The notes under the pieces: model-generated | The model's database searches: none | Seen by the model: only the letters and a program-made list of their open reading frames with translations | What the model was told of the DNA's origin: nothing | Position numbers and translations under genes: made by a program | Assembly: GCF_024168485.1 (NCBI RefSeq) | Contig: NZ_JALJVY010000017.1 | Coordinates: 1 to 64,000, forward strand | Direction of reading: 5' to 3' | Length of the DNA: 64,000 nt | From: Sphingobium sp. OAS761 | GTDB lineage: Bacteria; Pseudomonadota; Alphaproteobacteria; Sphingomonadales; Sphingomonadaceae | Shown: positions 1 through 9,228 of the stretch, piece after piece | Position numbering within the stretch: the first letter of the stretch is position 1 | How the letters are laid out: every line of letters starts with the position of its first letter

Positions 1-79
1 AACCAGATCAGATCACTCATGGCAGCACTCCTTGAACCGCCATTGAATCAATCAACCTCACCTCACACAAGCAATTTAA

Positions 80-1267
80 TGGGTCCTGAGCCTAGTTCTC
101 CTGATCGCGGGGAGCAACGATCGGGTAACCATCGATAATGGCGTAAACGATTGGTGGGGCCGGATCGAGAAAGTGTCTTTTGCCGATGGGACGATATGGA
201 CTTTTACCGACCTCATGGCGCGGTCCACGATAGGAACTCCCGGCACCGATGTTATCTATGGCCACGACGGAATAGATCAAATCACGGGTAAAGCGGGAGA
301 TGACATTCTTTATGGGAATAATGGTAATGACCGGCTCACTGGTGGTAGCGGCAACGATACGTTGAGTGGTGGCAACGGAATCGACGTTGCGGTGTTCAAT
401 GGCGAGCAAAGTTCTTACAGCCTGAGCACAAGTAATGGTTCTATTTTTGTAACAGATGTCGACGCCGCATCGGATGGCGACGACGGCAAGGATAGCCTAT
501 CCAGTATCGAGATAGCGGAATTCAAGAACGGCGTTCAAAGTTCGCTGGCAGCTCCCATCGTTCTCGATCTGAACGGTGACGGCGTTCAATTGATCGAGAA
601 GGCTGTTTCAGAAGTGAATTTCGATTGGAATAGCGATGGAATTTCTGATCCGACGGGATGGATCGGAGGCACGGATGGCTTCCTATTTATCGATCGGGAC
701 AACAATGGTACCGTGACCGACGGAGATGAGCTGAGTTTCACAAATGATAAAGCGGATGCGAAATCCGATCTGGATGGCTTGAATGCTTTTGACAGCAACG
801 GTGACGGCGTTCTTTCGGGAGCGGACGATCAATTTGAGCTCTTTGCTGTTTGGCGCGATGAAGACGGTAATGGCCTAGCTGCAGAGGGGGAAATACTCTC
901 CTTGGCAAATGTTGGAATAGCATCGATCAATCTGGAAGGTGATGCTGTCAACGCGATTTGGCGGTGGGGAGAAAATGTTACCGTTAATACGGGTAGCTTT
1001 GTTCGTGCTGATGGTTCCACCGGATCATTTCTGGACGTAGCTCTCAGCTTCGACATGTCGTCAAACCCCGCTCCTAAGCTTGAAGGGCGCATTTCCTCTC
1101 CCGGAGATCGTCAGGCAAAAATTTCTACTCGAAATCAGGCATCGCGCTTGGTCGAGGCAATCGCTGCTTTTGACGGCGGGAGCGGTACCAGCGAGTTCGA
1201 CCTACACGATCAATGGCGAGACCGACGGGAATATGCTTTTGCCTTCGGCCGAACGGAAATGAGATAA
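80..1267 (+). pseudogene. 5'-truncated RTX / hemolysin-type calcium-binding protein (C-terminal part)
   Basis: This is the C-terminal part of a secreted RTX-type calcium-binding protein. The first usable start is GTG at 173 (364 residues). However, the same frame upstream (from about 95) already reads like the family's domain before the repeats (GSNDRVTIDNGV..WGRIEKVSFADGT), and stops at 44-46 and 77-79 end it. Four glycine/aspartate nonapeptide-type repeats (GTDVIYGHDG, GDDILYGNNG, GNDRLTGGSG, GNDTLSGGNG) lie at about residues 24-69. They are followed by aspartate-rich EF-hand-like segments (LDLNGDGV near 130, FIDRDNNGTV, FDSNGDGVLS). The real N-terminus is missing, so this is either a remnant or a gene broken by a rearrangement. 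Base composition is visibly more AT-rich than the rest of the window. Export would be by a type I system, inferred from the family. Confidence 0.75.
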
Positions 1268-1277
1268 GACCGCATGC

Positions 1278-1307
1278 GCCGGAGATCCGATAATCACGAT
1301 CTCCGGC
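1278..1307 (+). terminator. hairpin terminator after the RTX gene
   Basis: A perfect 10-bp inverted repeat (GCCGGAGATC at 1278-1287 and GATCTCCGGC at 1298-1307) with a 10-nt loop starts 11 nt after the RTX stop codon. There is no strong T-run, so termination efficiency is uncertain. Confidence 0.55.
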
Positions 1308-1645
1308 ACCTAAATCAGGAATATGCAGAACTAGATTAGTCGAGGAAGAAGATATTCGTTCCGCCAATAGTTCTCCATACGGCCCCTCTCAATCCCAGTA
1401 GACAATTGGCACTTTTGATGGTATTTACCGTTGGTCGGAGGCAAGAACTTCCGGTAAATCAATACCTTACTTCGATTACCGAGTGACCGTAGGGGTCACC
1501 AGGCACGCCAGGTATCGCGGCGGATTTTCCCGAATTATTGAAGCCGTTTCGCCCCGCACAGGACGGGCCTGCCGAACATTCGGCCTGCAATCCGATCTCT
1601 GGCTTGGTCAAGTCGCGGCGACGGCGGACTGCGCGACGAGGATGA
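1308..1645. other. gene-free stretch between RTX remnant and tRNA-Leu
   Basis: No convincing gene is visible here. It holds an imperfect inverted repeat (1420-1430 with 1452-1466, GGTATTTACCG type) and a 6-bp stem (GTGACC 1483-1488, GGTCAC 1494-1499). The left half is AT-rich like the RTX gene and the right half returns to the high GC of the chromosome. Confidence 0.5.
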
Positions 1646-1731
1646 TGGTGCCCCCGGTCGGACTCGAACCGACACATCCGAAGATACCGCATTTTGAGTG
1701 CGGCGCGTCTACCAGTTTCACCACAGGGGCA
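1646..1731 (-). tRNA. tRNA-Leu (anticodon CAA)
   Basis: Read on the minus strand this is an 86-nt class II tRNA with encoded CCA. The acceptor strand TGCCCCT pairs with GGGGGCA. The anticodon stem CCGCA/TGCGG encloses loop CTCAAAA, giving anticodon CAA. A variable arm and the T-loop GGTTCGAGTCC follow. It marks the border between the AT-rich RTX stretch and the conserved operon region. Confidence 0.95.
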
Positions 1732-1912
1732 TGGCGCCTCCATAGTCGCAAGATGCGGTTACGCCAACTGCTTTTGCAGCGCGCGTGCGAGGGAAATCCG
1801 ATGCGCACGGCAGGTACCGAACGAGCGCAATGCCGTGTCGTCACATTTGTCCGGATCATAGTGCAGGCTTCAGGCATTATGTTGCCGCAGGGCTGCATGA
1901 CCGATACCCTGC

Positions 1913-1940
1913 TTGCGTAACGATCCGCGCCCGGTATAAG
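1913..1940 (+). promoter_or_regulatory. candidate sigma-70 promoter of the Entner-Doudoroff operon
   Basis: TTGCGT (1913-1918) and TATAAG (1935-1940) are separated by 16 nt. This would start transcription near 1947, about 40 nt before zwf. It is a pattern match only. Confidence 0.4.
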
Positions 1941-1987
1941 GGCGACATCGTGCAGACATAGATAACTTCAACGGAAAAGGACCTCCT

Positions 1988-3451
1988 TTGACCGATCCGT
2001 CTGCCACGTTCCTGCTGTTTGGCGCCACGGGCGACCTTGCCCGCAGGATGATCTTTCCGTCGCTGTATAATCTGCTGTCCGACGATCTTCTGCCGGACGA
2101 TTTCCTGATCGTCGCGTCCGGACGGTCCGAGATGGACGACGACGCGTTCCGGGCCGAGGTGCGGGACGCGCTGCAACAATTTCTGCCCGCCGACCGCCAC
2201 GACCCGGACCTGGCATCGCGTCTGTGCGCCATGATATGCTATCAGCCGGTCGAGGCCGGCAATGCAGGCCAGTTCGCCACCCTGGCCGACCGCATCGACG
2301 GCCGCGCCGATCGCGGATTGTCGGTCTATCTGTCGACACCGCCTTCACTGTTCGCGCCGACGGCCCAGGGACTGGCCGATGCCGGCCTGATCCGACACGA
2401 CACCCGGATCGCGATGGAAAAGCCGATCGGCAAGGATCTCGTATCCTCCAGGGCCGTCAACGACGCCATCGGCGCGCTCTTCGCCGAGGAACAGATTTTC
2501 CGCGTCGACCACTATCTGGGCAAGGAAACGGTGCAGAATTTGCTGGCGCTGCGATTCGGCAACGTCATGTTCGAGCCGCTGTGGAACGCCGGCGCGATCG
2601 ATCATGTGCAGATCACCGTCGGGGAAACGGTGGGACTGGAAGGCCGTGTGTCCTACTATGACGGCGTCGGCGCGCTGCGCGACATGGTGCAGAACCACAT
2701 CCTCCAGATCCTGTCCATCATCACCATGGAGCCGCCCGCGCGGATGGACCCGACGGCCGTGCGCGACGAAAAGGTGAAGGCCCTGCGGTCGCTGCGCCCG
2801 ATGACGGCGGAAACGGTCAAAAGCCACAGCGTGCGCGGCCAATATACGCCCGGCGCCGTCCAGGGTCAGATCGTCACGGGCTACGCCGACGAATTGGGCC
2901 AGGCATCGGACACAGAGACTTTCGTCGCGCTGAAGGCCCATATCGACAACTGGCGCTGGCAGGGCGTGCCCTTCTACCTGCGCACCGGCAAGCGGATGCC
3001 GACGCGGCAGTCCGAAATCCTGATCCAGTTCAAGCCCGTGCGCCATTCGATCTTCGGACGGGACGGCCATGGCACCGGGCTGGAACCCAACACGCTGATC
3101 ATCCGGCTTCAGCCCGAAGAGCATATCCGCCTGCTCATCATGAGCAAGAGACCGGGGCTGGAACGGCAGGTCCATCTGGAGGAGGTGACGCTCGACGTAT
3201 CGCTGACGGCGGCCTTTGCCGGCCAGCGGCGGCGCATCGCCTATGAAAGGTTGATACTGGACCTGCTGGCGGGCGACCAGACACTGTTCGTCCGGCGCGA
3301 CGAGGTCGAGGCGCAATGGACCTGGATCGATTCGATCATCGGCGGCTGGAAGGAAGCGGGGATGAAGATCGCGCCCTATTCTTCCGGGAACTGGGGGCCG
3401 TCCTCGGCCATTGCCCTGATCGAACGCGACGGAGCAAGCTGGCATGACTGA
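1988..3451 (+). CDS. zwf: glucose-6-phosphate 1-dehydrogenase
   Basis: Oxidises glucose 6-phosphate to 6-phosphogluconolactone with NAD(P)+ in the cytoplasm, the entry to the Entner-Doudoroff route. The 487-residue length is normal for the family. The dinucleotide fold motif GATGDLAR is at residues 12-19 and the substrate-binding RVDHYLGKE at about 171. The start is TTG at 1988, with AAGGA at 1977-1981 six nt upstream. The first ATG would delete the nucleotide-binding motif, so the TTG is required. It is the first gene of zwf-edd-glk-eda and overlaps edd by 8 nt. No 6-phosphogluconolactonase gene lies between zwf and edd. Confidence 0.96.
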   Translation: MTDPSATFLLFGATGDLARRMIFPSLYNLLSDDLLPDDFLIVASGRSEMDDDAFRAEVRDALQQFLPADRHDPDLASRLCAMICYQPVEAGNAGQFATLADRIDGRADRGLSVYLSTPPSLFAPTAQGLADAGLIRHDTRIAMEKPIGKDLVSSRAVNDAIGALFAEEQIFRVDHYLGKETVQNLLALRFGNVMFEPLWNAGAIDHVQITVGETVGLEGRVSYYDGVGALRDMVQNHILQILSIITMEPPARMDPTAVRDEKVKALRSLRPMTAETVKSHSVRGQYTPGAVQGQIVTGYADELGQASDTETFVALKAHIDNWRWQGVPFYLRTGKRMPTRQSEILIQFKPVRHSIFGRDGHGTGLEPNTLIIRLQPEEHIRLLIMSKRPGLERQVHLEEVTLDVSLTAAFAGQRRRIAYERLILDLLAGDQTLFVRRDEVEAQWTWIDSIIGGWKEAGMKIAPYSSGNWGPSSAIALIERDGASWHD

Positions 3452-5270
3452 TCTTCACCCAACCATTGCCAAGGTCACGGACCGGATCGTGGCGCGCAGC
3501 AAGGTACGGCGGCGGCAATATCTCGACCTGATAGAGCGCGGTCGCGACGCGGGCACGAACCGCGATCAATTGTCCTGCGGAAACCTGGCCCATGGCTTTG
3601 CGGCCAGTGGCGAGGACAAGCCCACCATCCGCACGGGCCGGTCGATGAACATGGGTATCGTCACCGCCTACAACGACATGTTGTCCGCGCATCAGCCCTA
3701 TGGCCGCTATCCCGAACAGATCAAAATCGCCGCGCGGGAGGTTGGCGCCACCGCGCAGGTTGCGGGCGGCGTCCCTGCCATGTGCGACGGCGTGACCCAG
3801 GGCCAGGCAGGCATGGACCTGTCGCTTTTTTCCCGCGACACCATCGCACTGGGCACGGCCATCGCGCTGAGCCACGCCATGTTCGAAGGCACGCTGTTGC
3901 TGGGTATCTGCGACAAGATCGTGCCGGGCCTGCTGATGGGGGCGCTGCGCTTCGGCCATCTGCCGACCATCCTGATCCCCGCCGGGCCGATGCCGTCGGG
4001 CCTGGCCAACAAGGAAAAGGTCCGCATCCGCCAGCTCTACGCCGAAGGCAAGGTGGGCAAGGACGAGTTGCTGGAATCGGAAAGTGCCAGCTATCATGGC
4101 GCGGGTACGTGCACATTCTACGGCACCGCCAATTCCAACCAGATGATGATGGAGATGATGGGGCTGCACATGCCGGCCGCGTCCTTCGTCAACCCGGGCA
4201 CGAAGCTGCGCCACGAATTGACGCGGGCGGCCGTTCACCGGCTGGCCGCCATCGGATGGGAGGGTGACGACTACCGGCCGCTGGGCCATTGCGTCGATGA
4301 AAAGGCCATCGTCAACGCGATGATCGGGCTCATGGCCACCGGTGGTTCGACAAATCATGCGCTGCACCTGCCGGCGATCGCGCGTGCGGCGGGCATCAGC
4401 GTGGACTGGACCGATTTCGCGGAGATTTCGGAAGCAGTTCCGCTACTGGCGCGGGTTTATCCCAACGGATCGGGCGACGTGAACAATTTTCATGCGGCGG
4501 GCGGCATCAGCTTCGTCATCCGGGAATTGCTGGATGCGGGGCTGCTGCATCGCGACATATTGACGGTCGCCCGACAGGATCTGACCGCCTATGGCCAGGA
4601 ACCCGTGCTGGAGGACGAGGCGCTGATGTGGCGCGACGTGCCTGTGTCGCGCGACGAAAGCATCCTGCGCCCGGTCTCCAGCCCCTTCCAGCCCGATGGC
4701 GGCATGAAGCTGCTGCAGGGGAATATCGGCCGCTGCGTGATGAAAGTGAGCGCGGTGGACGAGGAAAGATGGACGATCCAGGCCCCGGCTGCGATCTTCC
4801 ACGACCAGGACGATGTGCTGCGCGCGTTCAAGGCCGGCGAGTTGGAACGCGACGTGATCGTCGTCGTGCGCTTCCAGGGGCCCCGCGCCAACGGAATGCC
4901 CGAACTGCACAAGCTTACCCCCGCTCTGGGCGTACTTCAGGATCGCGGTTTCAAGGTTGCCCTGCTGACCGACGGGCGCATGTCCGGGGCCAGCGGCAAG
5001 GTGCCCGCCGCCATCCATATGTCTCCCGAAGCCCTGGGCGGTGGTCCGCTGGGCAAATTGCGCGACGGCGATCTGGTCCGGGTGTGCGCGCGGTCGGGCG
5101 TCGTGGAGGCGATGGTCGACGCCGCGGAGTGGGACGCCCGCGACATGCCACAGGCCCCGCCCCCGCCCTATGATACCGGACGCGAGTTGTTCGCGCTTTT
5201 CCGGCATCATAGCGACGTCGCCGAGCAGGGCGCATCGCCGATCCTGGCCGCCATGGAAACCGAATTATGA
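3444..5270 (+). CDS. edd: phosphogluconate dehydratase
   Basis: Dehydrates 6-phosphogluconate to 2-keto-3-deoxy-6-phosphogluconate (KDPG), the committed step of the Entner-Doudoroff pathway. The 608-residue protein belongs to the IlvD/Edd iron-sulfur dehydratases. The cysteine motif CDGVTQG is near residue 114 and [12 protein letters not shown] near 222, both expected to bind the cluster. [13 protein letters not shown] and the C-terminal [16 protein letters not shown] are typical of the family. The ATG lies inside the zwf 3' end (8-nt overlap), suggesting coupled translation. Confidence 0.96.
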   Translation: MTDLHPTIAKVTDRIVARSKVRRRQYLDLIERGRDAGTNRDQLSCGNLAHGFAASGEDKPTIRTGRSMNMGIVTAYNDMLSAHQPYGRYPEQIKIAAREVGATAQVAGGVPAMCDGVTQGQAGMDLSLFSRDTIALGTAIALSHAMFEGTLLLGICDKIVPGLLMGALRFGHLPTILIPAGPMPSGLANKEKVRIRQLYAEGKVGKDELLESESASYHGAGTCTFYGTANSNQMMMEMMGLHMPAASFVNPGTKLRHELTRAAVHRLAAIGWEGDDYRPLGHCVDEKAIVNAMIGLMATGGSTNHALHLPAIARAAGISVDWTDFAEISEAVPLLARVYPNGSGDVNNFHAAGGISFVIRELLDAGLLHRDILTVARQDLTAYGQEPVLEDEALMWRDVPVSRDESILRPVSSPFQPDGGMKLLQGNIGRCVMKVSAVDEERWTIQAPAAIFHDQDDVLRAFKAGELERDVIVVVRFQGPRANGMPELHKLTPALGVLQDRGFKVALLTDGRMSGASGKVPAAIHMSPEALGGGPLGKLRDGDLVRVCARSGVVEAMVDAAEWDARDMPQAPPPPYDTGRELFALFRHHSDVAEQGASPILAAMETEL

Positions 5271-5384
5271 ATCCGTCCACCCGCCGGCAGGGATCGCAAT
5301 TTCCGCCGGACGAGGTTCGCGCAGCAGCGTGAGGCCCACCGATATCACGGGCATGACGGCAAGAAAAAGATACAGGATGACCTG

Positions 5385-6359
5385 ATGACCGACATCATCG
5401 CTGCCGACATTGGCGGTACAAATGCCCGCTTCGCACGGGCGTCGCTGAACGACCGGGGGGTGCCCGTGCTGGGCACCGTGCGCAAATACAAGGTCGCGGA
5501 CTATGCGAGTCTTCCTGCCTGCTGGGTAGCCTTTGCCGATGATGAACGGCAGGAAGGAGACGGCCCTTTGCCCGATGCGGCATCCATCGCCTTCGCCACC
5601 GCGATCGGCCGCGACGTGATCAAGCTGACCAACAGCAACTGGATGATCCGCTCCGCCACACTGGCGGAAGATCTGGGCATGCGCTGCGTGCGACTGGTCA
5701 ACGACTTCGAGGCGGTAGCCCATGCGGTGTCGCGCCTGCCGGACGAAAATCTGCCGCTGCTGTTCGGCGAGGATCGCCCCTTCCCGCGCGACGGCGGCGT
5801 GACCATCATGGGACCGGGCACGGGTCTGGGCGTAGCCATGATCGCTTATGAAGATGGCGAACCCCATGTCATAGCCACGGAGGGCGGTCATCTCGATTTC
5901 GCCCCGCTCGATCCGCTGGACGAAAAGATCCTGGCCTATCTGCGCGACAAGTTCCTGCGCGTCTCCACCGAACGGATCGTGTCGGGGCCCGGCCTCAACA
6001 ATATCTACAAGGCGATGGCCACAATCGGTCATGAACGAGTCGTCCTGATGGAGGACCCCGAATTATGGAAAACCGCCCTGGACGGGGATGATGCGTTCGC
6101 ACGGCGCGCCCTGGAACGTTTCTGCCTGTGCTACGGATCGGTTGCGGGCGACCTTGCGCTGGCCCATGGGCCTCACACGGTCGTACTGGCGGGCGGCCTC
6201 ACCCAGCGGATGCGCGAGATCCTTCCAGAAAGCGGCTTTCACGCGCGCTTCAAGGCCAAGGGTCGGTTCGAAAGCCTGATGGCAAGCGTTCCCATACGTC
6301 TGGCCGTGCACGATGAAATCGGCCTGTTCGGCGCAGCCGCGGCCTTCCGGGAGAAATGA
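5385..6359 (+). CDS. glk: glucokinase
   Basis: Phosphorylates glucose with ATP to feed zwf. The 324-residue protein has the phosphate-binding motif ADIGGTNARFA at residues 7-17, a GPGTGLGVA phosphate loop near 146 and EGGHLDFAP near 165, as in bacterial ROK-unlike glucokinases (the E. coli Glk family). It is separated from edd by 114 nt, the only real gap in this operon. Its stop overlaps the start of eda (ATGA). Confidence 0.94.
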   Translation: MTDIIAADIGGTNARFARASLNDRGVPVLGTVRKYKVADYASLPACWVAFADDERQEGDGPLPDAASIAFATAIGRDVIKLTNSNWMIRSATLAEDLGMRCVRLVNDFEAVAHAVSRLPDENLPLLFGEDRPFPRDGGVTIMGPGTGLGVAMIAYEDGEPHVIATEGGHLDFAPLDPLDEKILAYLRDKFLRVSTERIVSGPGLNNIYKAMATIGHERVVLMEDPELWKTALDGDDAFARRALERFCLCYGSVAGDLALAHGPHTVVLAGGLTQRMREILPESGFHARFKAKGRFESLMASVPIRLAVHDEIGLFGAAAAFREK

Positions 6360-6979
6360 GCATGGCATTGACGGTCGAACAGGTGATGCAACTGGCCCCG
6401 GTCATCCCGGTGCTGGTCGTGGAGAATGTGGACGACGCCCTGCCGATAGCGCAGGCGCTGGTGAAAGGCGGGTTGCCCGCCCTTGAGGTGACTTTGCGCA
6501 CGCCCGCCGCGCTGGATGTGATCCGCGCAATGGCCACGGTGGAGGGCGCTGTCGTCGGTGCGGGCACCGTGCTCAACCCCGCACAACTGGATGCGGCGAT
6601 GGAAGCGGGCGCGCGCTTCATCGTCAGCCCCGGACTGACCGAACCGCTCGGCAAGGCCGCCATCGCCGCCGGCGTCCCGTTCCTGCCCGGCACGGCCACC
6701 GCCGCCGACATCATGCGCGGCATGGACATGGGATTGTCCCGCTTCAAATTCTTCCCGGCTGAAACATCCGGCGGCCTCCCCGCGCTCAAGGCGCTCGCGG
6801 CGCCACTGCACGAGGCGCGCTTCTGTCCCACCGGCGGCATCACTGCGCAGAGCGCCCCGGATTGGCTGGCCCAGCCCTTCGTTACATGTGTCGGCGGTAG
6901 CTGGGTCGTGCCCAAGGGGGCGGTCGACCCCGCACGGATCGAAGCACTGGCGCGCGAGGCCGCCGGGCTCGGTCGATAG
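6356..6979 (+). CDS. eda: 2-dehydro-3-deoxy-phosphogluconate (KDPG) aldolase
   Basis: Cleaves KDPG to pyruvate and glyceraldehyde 3-phosphate. It is a 207-residue class I aldolase: EVTLRTP carries the catalytic glutamate near residue 45, GAGTVLN follows, and the Schiff-base lysine lies in FKFFPAE near 130. The start at 6356 overlaps the glk stop by 4 nt. An alternative ATG two codons later (6362) is possible. It is the last gene of the Entner-Doudoroff operon. Confidence 0.95.
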   Translation: MSMALTVEQVMQLAPVIPVLVVENVDDALPIAQALVKGGLPALEVTLRTPAALDVIRAMATVEGAVVGAGTVLNPAQLDAAMEAGARFIVSPGLTEPLGKAAIAAGVPFLPGTATAADIMRGMDMGLSRFKFFPAETSGGLPALKALAAPLHEARFCPTGGITAQSAPDWLAQPFVTCVGGSWVVPKGAVDPARIEALAREAAGLGR

Positions 6980-7025
6980 TGTTCACCGGCCCGATGCTGT
7001 TGCACCGCCCGCCCCGCTATCCTAG

Positions 7026-7550
7026 ATGCGAGCCATGACTCCGCGCCGCCTCCTCACCGCCCTTGCCCTGATGCTGTCGGGCTGTGCCGGCGGCGCGCAG
7101 CAAAACTACCCCTCGCTCGCCAAGCGGCCCATCGAAAGTGCGCCGGTCGCGGAGGTCGCGCCGCCGCCTGCCCCCGCCCCGGCCGATACCGAATTGTCCG
7201 CCGAGATCGCCCATTATGTCGAGCAGGCAGACCAGGGCGCGGCGATGTTCGATTCAGCCTATGGCAGGGCAGTGAAAGCCGTCGCCGGCGCATCCGGCAG
7301 CGCGGTTTCCAGCGATGCCTGGGTCAGCGCACAGGTTTCCATCAGCGCGCTGGAAGCCGCCCGCAACGGCAGCGTATCGGCGCTCGCGAGCCTCGATACG
7401 CTCTATGCCCGGCGCGCCAACGCGGTGGCCGACGGCACGGCACGCGGCGGGCTGGAAGACATCGACGCGGCCCGCAGCGCGGCGCTGGCGCTGGTCGATC
7501 AGCAGAATGACAAGATCGACGCGCTGAAGGGGCGCTTGCCACAGCCTTGA
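7026..7550 (+). CDS. small alanine-rich putative lipoprotein
   Basis: A 174-residue protein of unknown function. An N-terminal signal sequence ends in a lipobox (LMLSGC, Cys near residue 21), followed by a proline/alanine-rich linker (APPPAPAPAD) and a helical alanine-rich body. It should be anchored to the inner face of the outer membrane or to the periplasmic side of the inner membrane. Convergent with the carbonic anhydrase gene, 15 nt away. I do not recognise a named family. Confidence 0.7.
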   Translation: MRAMTPRRLLTALALMLSGCAGGAQQNYPSLAKRPIESAPVAEVAPPPAPAPADTELSAEIAHYVEQADQGAAMFDSAYGRAVKAVAGASGSAVSSDAWVSAQVSISALEAARNGSVSALASLDTLYARRANAVADGTARGGLEDIDAARSAALALVDQQNDKIDALKGRLPQP

Positions 7551-7565
7551 GCCGGTAAATCGCGG

Positions 7566-8141
7566 CTATTCGAACGCGGCCTTGACCGCGCCCTTGTGCG
7601 CCTTGGCATAATGGACATAGCGGTCGGCGGCGCCCCGCAGCCGGACAGCCGCTTCATCGTCGAGATCGCGCATATATTTGGCCGGACGCCCTGCCCATAG
7701 CTGACGATGCGGCAGCGTCTTGCCCGGTGACAGGAGGCCGCCCGCGGCAAGCATCCCGTCGCCTTCTATCACGCAGCCGTCCATCACGATCGCGCCCAGG
7801 CCGACAAAGGCGCGGTCGTGCAGGATGCAGCCATGCACCATCGCCATATGTCCGATCAGCACGTCTTCGCCGATGATCGTCGGCCAGCCGTCTTGCGGTC
7901 GGGTCGTCCCGTCTCCCGGGCTGTCGCAATGAATGACAGTCCCGTCCTGGACATTGGAGCGCGCGCCGATGCGGATGCGGTTCACGTCCGCCCGGATGAC
8001 GCAATTATACCAGATGCTGGCGTCCTCCCCTATCTCAACATCGCCGATGATGCGGCATCCGGGCGCGATGAAGGCACTGGGGTGGATGACGGGCGTCTTG
8101 CCGTTGAAAGGGATGATGGTGACGTCGGGATAATCGGTCAT
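7566..8141 (-). CDS. gamma-carbonic anhydrase family protein
   Basis: A 191-residue left-handed beta-helix protein of the gamma-carbonic anhydrase/YrdA type. Hexapeptide-like repeats run from about residue 25 to 130 (GDVEIGEDASIWYNCVIRAD, IGARSNVQDGTVIH, IGHMAMVHGC). The three metal-ligand histidines appear in the VIHCDS and IGHMAMVHGC motifs. Many members have no proven carbonic anhydrase activity. It lies one base downstream of hemB on the same strand, so the two are probably co-transcribed. Confidence 0.88.
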   Translation of the reverse strand: MTDYPDVTIIPFNGKTPVIHPSAFIAPGCRIIGDVEIGEDASIWYNCVIRADVNRIRIGARSNVQDGTVIHCDSPGDGTTRPQDGWPTIIGEDVLIGHMAMVHGCILHDRAFVGLGAIVMDGCVIEGDGMLAAGGLLSPGKTLPHRQLWAGRPAKYMRDLDDEAAVRLRGAADRYVHYAKAHKGAVKAAFE

Positions 8142-8142
8142 G

Positions 8143-9138
8143 TCAGGCCCCCATCAGCCGGGCGGCGTGGAGGGCATGATAGGTAAGCACACCCGAACAG
8201 CCCGCGCGCTTGAATGCCATCAGCGTTTCAAGCACCAGCGCGTCCCGCTCGCCCGCCCCTGCCGCCACGGCAGCTTCGATCATCGCATATTCGCCCGACA
8301 CCTGATAGGCGAAGACCGGAACAGAAAAGCGGTCCCGCACCCGCGCCACGATATCGAGATAGGGCAGGCCGGGTTTCACCATGACGCTGTCCGCCCCTTC
8401 GGCGATGTCCAGCGCGACTTCGCGCAGCGCCTCCTCACCATTGGCGGGGTCCATCTGGTAATTTTTCTTGTCACCCCTCAACAACCCGCGCGACCCCACG
8501 GCATCGCGGAAGGGGCCGTAAAAAGCGCTCGCATATTTCGCGGCATAGGCCATGATCTGGACATTGGCGTGCCCGGTTTCCTCCAGAGCCTCGCGGATTG
8601 CGCCGATCCGCCCGTCCATCATGTCGCTGGGCGCGATGATATCGGCGCCGGCCGCCGCCTGATTGAGCGACTGGCCGATCAGCACATCGACCGTCGCATC
8701 GTTGACGACATAGCCGTCCTGGTCCAGCAGCCCGTCCTGCCCGTGCGCGGTATAGGGATCGAGCGCAACGTCGGTCAGGACGCCGATGTCGGGCACGGCA
8801 TCCTTGATCGCGCGGATCGCGGTGCACATGAGATTGTCCGGGTTGAGCGCTTCCGCTCCGTCGTCGCTGCGCCGATCCGGCGGGGTATTGGGGAACAGGG
8901 CGAGACAGGGAATGCCGGCATCGCGCGCTTCCCTGGCCCGCGCGACGATCAGGTCCACCGACCAGCGCGATACGCCGGGCAGGGCCGCGATCGGTTCTTC
9001 CACGCCATCGCCGTCCGTCACGAAAAGCGGCCAGATCAGATCCGCCGGCGACAGCCGGTTTTCGGCGAACATCGCCCGGCTCCATGCCGATGCGCGGGTG
9101 CGGCGCATGCGGAGCGCCGGGTAGGAAGCTAAGGTCAT
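8143..9138 (-). CDS. hemB: delta-aminolevulinic acid dehydratase (porphobilinogen synthase)
   Basis: Condenses two 5-aminolevulinate molecules to porphobilinogen in tetrapyrrole synthesis. The 331-residue length is normal. The metal site has aspartates (DVALDPYTAHGQDG, near residue 140) instead of the cysteines of zinc enzymes, so this is the magnesium-dependent type known from alphaproteobacteria and pseudomonads. The two active-site lysines are in AAKYASAFYGPFR and MVKPGLPYLD. Downstream of the M28 peptidase on the same strand (90-nt gap) and immediately upstream of the carbonic anhydrase gene. Confidence 0.96.
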   Translation of the reverse strand: MTLASYPALRMRRTRASAWSRAMFAENRLSPADLIWPLFVTDGDGVEEPIAALPGVSRWSVDLIVARAREARDAGIPCLALFPNTPPDRRSDDGAEALNPDNLMCTAIRAIKDAVPDIGVLTDVALDPYTAHGQDGLLDQDGYVVNDATVDVLIGQSLNQAAAGADIIAPSDMMDGRIGAIREALEETGHANVQIMAYAAKYASAFYGPFRDAVGSRGLLRGDKKNYQMDPANGEEALREVALDIAEGADSVMVKPGLPYLDIVARVRDRFSVPVFAYQVSGEYAMIEAAVAAGAGERDALVLETLMAFKRAGCSGVLTYHALHAARLMGA

Positions 9139-9228
9139 GGCGCGGGTGTAGGCGCGCGACGCGGGTCGATCAAGCCGGGTTCAAGGGGGCCGCCGCCGAA
9201 GTTCACACTGTTGCAGGGCCTGCAAAAC

